DNA of 64,000 bases from Psychroflexus salarius (GTDB lineage: Bacteria; Bacteroidota; Bacteroidia; Flavobacteriales; Flavobacteriaceae): positions 124,001-188,000 of the forward strand of contig NZ_FQTW01000004.1 of the NCBI RefSeq assembly GCF_900129035.1, given 5' to 3'. The notes under the pieces are model-generated. The model did no database searches and was not told the origin of the DNA. It saw only the letters and a list, made by a program, of their open reading frames with translations. Below are positions 60,414 through 64,000 of this stretch, in pieces; the stretch's first letter is position 1; each line of letters begins with the position of its first letter. Position numbers and translations under genes: made by a program.

Positions 60414-61346
60414 ATGAAAAAATTTCTTTCATTATGTATTATTAGTTTTGGATTACTTACGCAAGCACAAACAACGACCATACTTGACCAAAATTTTGAA
60501 CAAGCTTTAATCGACCTTAATATAGATAGTGATGCCACAATAAATGGTCAAGTGCTTACCGCTGATATAGAAAATTTGGTTGAGTTAGACTTCTCTTCTC
60601 TCGATGCTATTGATTTTCAATATTTATCACCCATTACAGATTTTACCGGTATTGAAGACTTTACAGCTCTAGAAATCATTAATCTCACAGGGCAAAGATA
60701 TATAAGCATTAGTGACTCAAATGCCGATTTCTTAAACCAAAACATCAATTTAAAAGAAATTTATATGTATGAGTTTGATGGCGGAGCAGTACATATTGAA
60801 TTTAGCCAATTAGATGTGAGTCAGCTTGAATTGCTTGAATATATAGACATAAGAGGTGGCCAAAGAGAACTGATTATCGACAACCCTAATTTTGACTATT
60901 CAGGAATTACCATAGATATTCGTGCTAATGGCTTATTAAGACCATCAGCCGATAATTCTTCTTACTCAAATTCTTTTATGGCTCACACTTGCATCAAAGT
61001 TAATGACCCTGAAGATGCCGTTAATCAAAATACACCTTATAATACATGGACGATTATTGATAATGAATTTAGCTCGTATAGTTTTTCCTCTAATTGTAAT
61101 TTGAGCCAAACAAATATTGAAAAGCTAAATGGAATTAATATTTATCCTAATCCAGTTGAAGATATAATAAAGTTTAGCAACCCACACCAAATTAAGATTA
61201 ACCATGTTGAAGTTTTAGATATCAGAGGGAAATCAGTAAAGAATTTTAATAACCCAAATCAAAAAATTAATTTAAGTGAACTAAAAAGCGGTCTATACTT
61301 TATCAAGATTAATCATACCTTAAATATCAAACTTCTAAAACAATAA
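60414..61346 (+). CDS. T9SS type A sorting domain-containing protein
   Basis: A 310-residue secreted protein: signal peptide (1-19, ending TQAQ), a central LRR/internalin-like region with Leu/Ile-spaced short repeats (about 25-200; ENLVELDFSSL, LEIINLTGQ), and a C-terminal T9SS type A sorting domain (about 240-310: INIYPNPVEDII, VLDIRGKSVK, LKSGLYFIKI and final LLKQ). It is exported by the T9SS and probably bound to the surface. Terminator at 61361-61388. Confidence 0.88.
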   Translation: MKKFLSLCIISFGLLTQAQTTTILDQNFEQALIDLNIDSDATINGQVLTADIENLVELDFSSLDAIDFQYLSPITDFTGIEDFTALEIINLTGQRYISISDSNADFLNQNINLKEIYMYEFDGGAVHIEFSQLDVSQLELLEYIDIRGGQRELIIDNPNFDYSGITIDIRANGLLRPSADNSSYSNSFMAHTCIKVNDPEDAVNQNTPYNTWTIIDNEFSSYSFSSNCNLSQTNIEKLNGINIYPNPVEDIIKFSNPHQIKINHVEVLDIRGKSVKNFNNPNQKINLSELKSGLYFIKINHTLNIKLLKQ

Positions 61347-61360
61347 TTTTTATTAAAACA

Positions 61361-61388
61361 AAAAAGCTCCTCATTTAAGGAGCTTTTT
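61361..61388 (+). terminator. Terminator after the T9SS type A gene
   Basis: A perfect 11-bp stem AAAAAGCTCCT (61361-61371) with AGGAGCTTTTT (61378-61388) and a 6-base loop, 15 bases after the stop. Confidence 0.9.
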
Positions 61389-61407
61389 CAATAAATGTAA
61401 TTATCTA

Positions 61408-61569
61408 ATACCAAATCTTCCATAAAATAAGATAAATAAATAGTTTCTAATTGCCTTTCTCTTCGTTAAAAAAATGAAACGTAGCTTAGGCTATGTTTAA
61501 TTTTTTTGCCTTGATTAAGACAATTATAATTCAATTTCTTTTTGTCTCATATTATAGAATATTTGGTAT
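61408..61569. repeat. 162-bp imperfect palindrome (MITE-like element)
   Basis: The ends are inverted repeats: ATACCAAATCTTCCATAA at 61408 and, on the other strand from 61569, ATACCAAATATTCTATAA; 21 of the first 25 positions match. The pairing goes on inward (AATTG-x-CTT blocks) to a centre with arms AAAAAAATGAAACGTAGC (61468-61485) and GCTATGTTTAATTTTTTT (61490-61507), 16 of 18 positions complementary around the loop TTAG. The whole element is thus one long hairpin with small gaps. No ORF is inside. It lies between convergent genes. A 30-bp relative is at 54165-54194. Confidence 0.7.
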
Positions 61570-61578
61570 AATTTAAAA

Positions 61579-63411
61579 TTATTCCTCTAAAGTTTTTACA
61601 TTATTAGAACGGTCAACATCAGCCATCCGTTGGCTCGGATCAATTTCAACCTTAGTTACAGTATAATTAGTAACAGGTAATTCTAACTTATAGGTAGGAA
61701 AAGCCCAAGGCCAATCTTCTTCAACTGTTTCAAATTGTGGCTTCTCCCAGCGCATGATACGTAAAGGAATATAAAATAGTTGCGTAGAGCCATCTTTGTA
61801 AGTCAGTTCAACTTCAATAGGCATCGGCATCAGGCCTTTTCTTTCTAGATTAATCACAATTGTGTTTTGTGTTACATCATTTGAAACTGAAGCAATAGAA
61901 TAATCAACTGTATTAGTAGTTCTCGTCCAATCATTTAGATACCAACTTAATTCTGCGCCACTAACCTTTTCAGCTACACGAATAAAATCGTTCGGAGTTG
62001 GATGTTTAAACTTCCATTCCTTATAATAACGCTTAATCGTTTGATCAAGTAAATCTTCACCGATAATATAACCTAATTGTGCCAAAAACACAGCACCTTT
62101 TGAATAAGCTGAAATTCCATAAGCTTGATTATACTGATAACGATCGGCATGCGTTGTTTGTGGTTGTTCAAAGCCAGAATTCGCTAAACTCACATAACCT
62201 CTATAAGTTCGATCAAATGGAAATTCAGGATTGTTGTCCATCACCTCGTTTTCAGCTAAAGTTGAAATATAAGTTGTAAAACCTTCATCCATCCATTCAT
62301 GTTGAGCTTCATCAGTGGCTAAAAGATGTTGAAACCAAGCATGCGCCATTTCGTGAGCCGTCACTCCAACTAAGCTTCCAAAACTGCGTTCACCTGTAAT
62401 TAATGTACACATGGCATATTCCATACCGCCATCACCGCCTTGCATAACTGAATATTGTTTGTAAGGATATTGACCAATATGTTTATTGAAAAACAAGAGC
62501 AAATCTTCAGTTTTAGACTGAAGGTTGACCCAATTATCTTTGATGTCTTTATTATCTTTATATAAGAAATGAAGCGTTGTGCCATCACTAGCTATACGTT
62601 TATCATGGATATAATCTGGATCTGCAGCCCATGTAAAATCATGTACATTAGGTGCAACAAAATGCCAAGTCAAAGTTTTACCACGACGTTTTACTTTAGT
62701 GCCTTCATCTTGGTAACCATAACCAACTTCATTAGGGTTTTGAATGTAGCCTGAGCCACCTAAAATATAATCTTTATCTATGGTGATTTTAACATCAAAA
62801 TTTCCCCAAACACTATGAAACTCTCGACCAATATAAGGGTCTGCATGCCAACCTTCAAAATCGTATTCAGCTAATTTCGGATACCATTGCGTCATCGAAA
62901 GGGCAACACCTTCAGCATTATTTCGGCCTGATCGTCTAATTTGAACAGGCACTTGACCTTTAAAATTCATGTCTAAAGTTGTACTTTCTCCAGGTAAAAT
63001 TGGGTTGGCTAACTTAACTTCTAAAACTGTTCCAGCAACTTCGTAAGCAACTTCTTGACCATCTTGATAAAGAGAGTTAACTTTCATAAAACCAATCTCG
63101 TCATCTTTAAGTTTCGAAATTCGATCACCAACTCTTGGGTCTGGATCTTTAATTGTTCTTGAACGAACATCCATCTCACTACCTGGCTGAAAAGCATTAA
63201 AATAAAGATGATAGAAAACCTGAGTTAAAGTATCTGGTGAGTTATTAGTATATACTAATTCTTGCTCACCATCATATTGATAATTTTCTACATCAAAGTC
63301 AACTTCCATTGTGTAATTGACGCTTTGCTGCCAATAGTTTGTATTATTGCGTTGCGCAAAATTGAAGGTTGACCATAAACAAAGACATAAAATTGAAAGT
63401 TGTTTAAACAT
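61579..63411 (-). CDS. M1 family zinc aminopeptidase
   Basis: A 610-residue secreted peptidase from ATG 63411 (signal peptide 1-20, ending NFAQ; a TTG seven codons earlier is less likely). Motifs: GGMEYAMCTL in place of GAMEN, zinc site HEMAHAWFQH with third ligand 18 residues later in MDEGFTTY, and a Tyr in the YNQAYGISAYSKG region. It releases N-terminal residues from peptides. It starts 4 bases after the S8 protease stop, so the two are one operon for extracellular peptide use. Confidence 0.94.
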   Translation of the reverse strand: MFKQLSILCLCLWSTFNFAQRNNTNYWQQSVNYTMEVDFDVENYQYDGEQELVYTNNSPDTLTQVFYHLYFNAFQPGSEMDVRSRTIKDPDPRVGDRISKLKDDEIGFMKVNSLYQDGQEVAYEVAGTVLEVKLANPILPGESTTLDMNFKGQVPVQIRRSGRNNAEGVALSMTQWYPKLAEYDFEGWHADPYIGREFHSVWGNFDVKITIDKDYILGGSGYIQNPNEVGYGYQDEGTKVKRRGKTLTWHFVAPNVHDFTWAADPDYIHDKRIASDGTTLHFLYKDNKDIKDNWVNLQSKTEDLLLFFNKHIGQYPYKQYSVMQGGDGGMEYAMCTLITGERSFGSLVGVTAHEMAHAWFQHLLATDEAQHEWMDEGFTTYISTLAENEVMDNNPEFPFDRTYRGYVSLANSGFEQPQTTHADRYQYNQAYGISAYSKGAVFLAQLGYIIGEDLLDQTIKRYYKEWKFKHPTPNDFIRVAEKVSGAELSWYLNDWTRTTNTVDYSIASVSNDVTQNTIVINLERKGLMPMPIEVELTYKDGSTQLFYIPLRIMRWEKPQFETVEEDWPWAFPTYKLELPVTNYTVTKVEIDPSQRMADVDRSNNVKTLEE

Positions 63412-63415
63412 AAGT

Positions 63416-64000
63416 TTATAGTTTTGAAGCATAAATTAAAGCATTATACATATTTACCATTTTCCCAGACTTTGAAAGCTCATTAAACGCCTTTTTATTT
63501 TCTGGGTCTCCACCAACATTAACTTGTATTGAAGAAGATAAACCACTATTTATAATAGCCTCTTTAACTTGTGCAGCTGTTAATTTTGGATACAAAGAAC
63601 GAATCATCGCCGCAACTCCAGCAACATTTGGTGATGCCATTGAAGTCCCTTGTAAAAACTCGTATTTATCTAAAGGAACTGTTGAGTAAATTGCAGATCC
63701 AGGTGCAAAGACATCAACATCATCTTTACCGTAGTTAGAGAAACTAGAGACTAGATTTTCACTATAACTTGGTGTAATTGAACCAACATTAATAAAGTTG
63801 TTGGCAATTTCAGAAGTTTGCCCTGGCCATTCATCATTAGGGTAAACACGGTTTTCATCTAAATCAATACCTTCGTTCCCTGCTGCATTAACAATTAAAA
63901 CATCGTTTTCTTCTGCATACTTAATAGCACCGTTTACCCAATCTGTGTGTGTTGAAAAGTATTTTCCGAAAGAGGTATTAATTACTTTTGCACCGTTATC
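63416..64000 (-). CDS. S8 family serine peptidase (partial, C-terminal part)
   Basis: The last 194 residues of a subtilase whose start lies beyond base 64000. The frame is open to the edge. It shows VINTSFGKYFS, the oxyanion Asn in IVNAAGNEGI, FAPGSAIYST and the catalytic Ser in GTSMASPNVAG. It ends about 65 residues after that Ser (NALIYASKL) with no T9SS sorting domain, so it may be periplasmic or lipid-anchored through an N-terminus not seen here. It is 4 bases upstream of the M1 gene. Confidence 0.93.
   Translation of the reverse strand, partial: DNGAKVINTSFGKYFSTHTDWVNGAIKYAEENDVLIVNAAGNEGIDLDENRVYPNDEWPGQTSEIANNFINVGSITPSYSENLVSSFSNYGKDDVDVFAPGSAIYSTVPLDKYEFLQGTSMASPNVAGVAAMIRSLYPKLTAAQVKEAIINSGLSSSIQVNVGGDPENKKAFNELSKSGKMVNMYNALIYASKL

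Noticed and set aside
1-64000. tRNA, rRNA, CRISPR arrays, transposases, integrases, phage genes
   Set aside because: I looked for regular spaced repeats, integrase and transposase motifs and clover-leaf segments in the gaps and saw none. Small structured RNAs could be missed without covariance models.

Overview
The window is AT-rich chromosomal DNA from a member of the Bacteroidota, most likely the family Flavobacteriaceae. The evidence is consistent across the window: TonB-dependent receptors with N-terminal carboxypeptidase-like domains, type IX secretion (T9SS) type A and type B sorting domains, the gliding/T9SS lipoprotein SprE, families such as DUF4292, DUF5687 and DUF5689, a three-gene succinate dehydrogenase, and promoter-like TAnnTTTG boxes in place of sigma-70 -10 boxes. 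No rRNA, tRNA, CRISPR array, prophage or transposase gene was seen. The genus cannot be settled from this sequence.

Layout. 1-251 is the start of a MoxR ATPase. 539-6788 is a six-gene minus-strand operon (flippase, dut, sugar nucleotidyltransferase, TPR protein, DUF4292 lipoprotein, EnvC-like protein) for envelope building and dUTP clearance. 6894-12448 holds a TonB receptor and DUF5689 lipoprotein divergent from a secreted endonuclease-family protein. 12521-21058 is a long minus-strand run from sprE through a bactofilin and two small membrane proteins into ATP synthase genes atpB, E, F, H, A and G; atpD and atpC are not here. 21197-23445 is an ABC transporter. 23566-31429 carries aromatic amino-acid catabolism genes (nbaC, hmgA, hppD) around a patatin-BamA type protein, uvrC and a TerB/DnaJ protein. 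31515-33562 is a DUF3108 protein and an M23 peptidase.

33673-40184 has two tandem paralogous TonB receptors and a repeat-containing lipoprotein, closed by two nearly identical terminators. 40297-42166 is an AlbA_2 protein coupled to a metallophosphatase. 42163-47755 is housekeeping (dxs, tadA, two alpha/beta hydrolases, pepP). 47756-48140 is a gene graveyard with two truncated gene ends. 48141-50477 is a large T9SS type B cargo protein. 50711-54158 is sdhCAB. 54255-64000 carries a threonine dehydrogenase, small secreted proteins, M13, M1 and S8 peptidases, a serine hydrolase, an exonuclease, a T9SS type A protein and a 162-bp palindromic repeat.

Most of the window is ordinary flavobacterial chromosome. 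The points most worth following are the gene remnants at 47844-48104, the MITE-like palindrome at 61408-61569 with a miniature relative at 54165-54194, the terminator-like hairpin between atpE and atpF, the proposed nucleic-acid scavenging locus at 6894-12448, and the tandem TonB receptor locus with its uncharacterised repeat lipoprotein. I did not find a clearly new multi-gene defence or signalling system.
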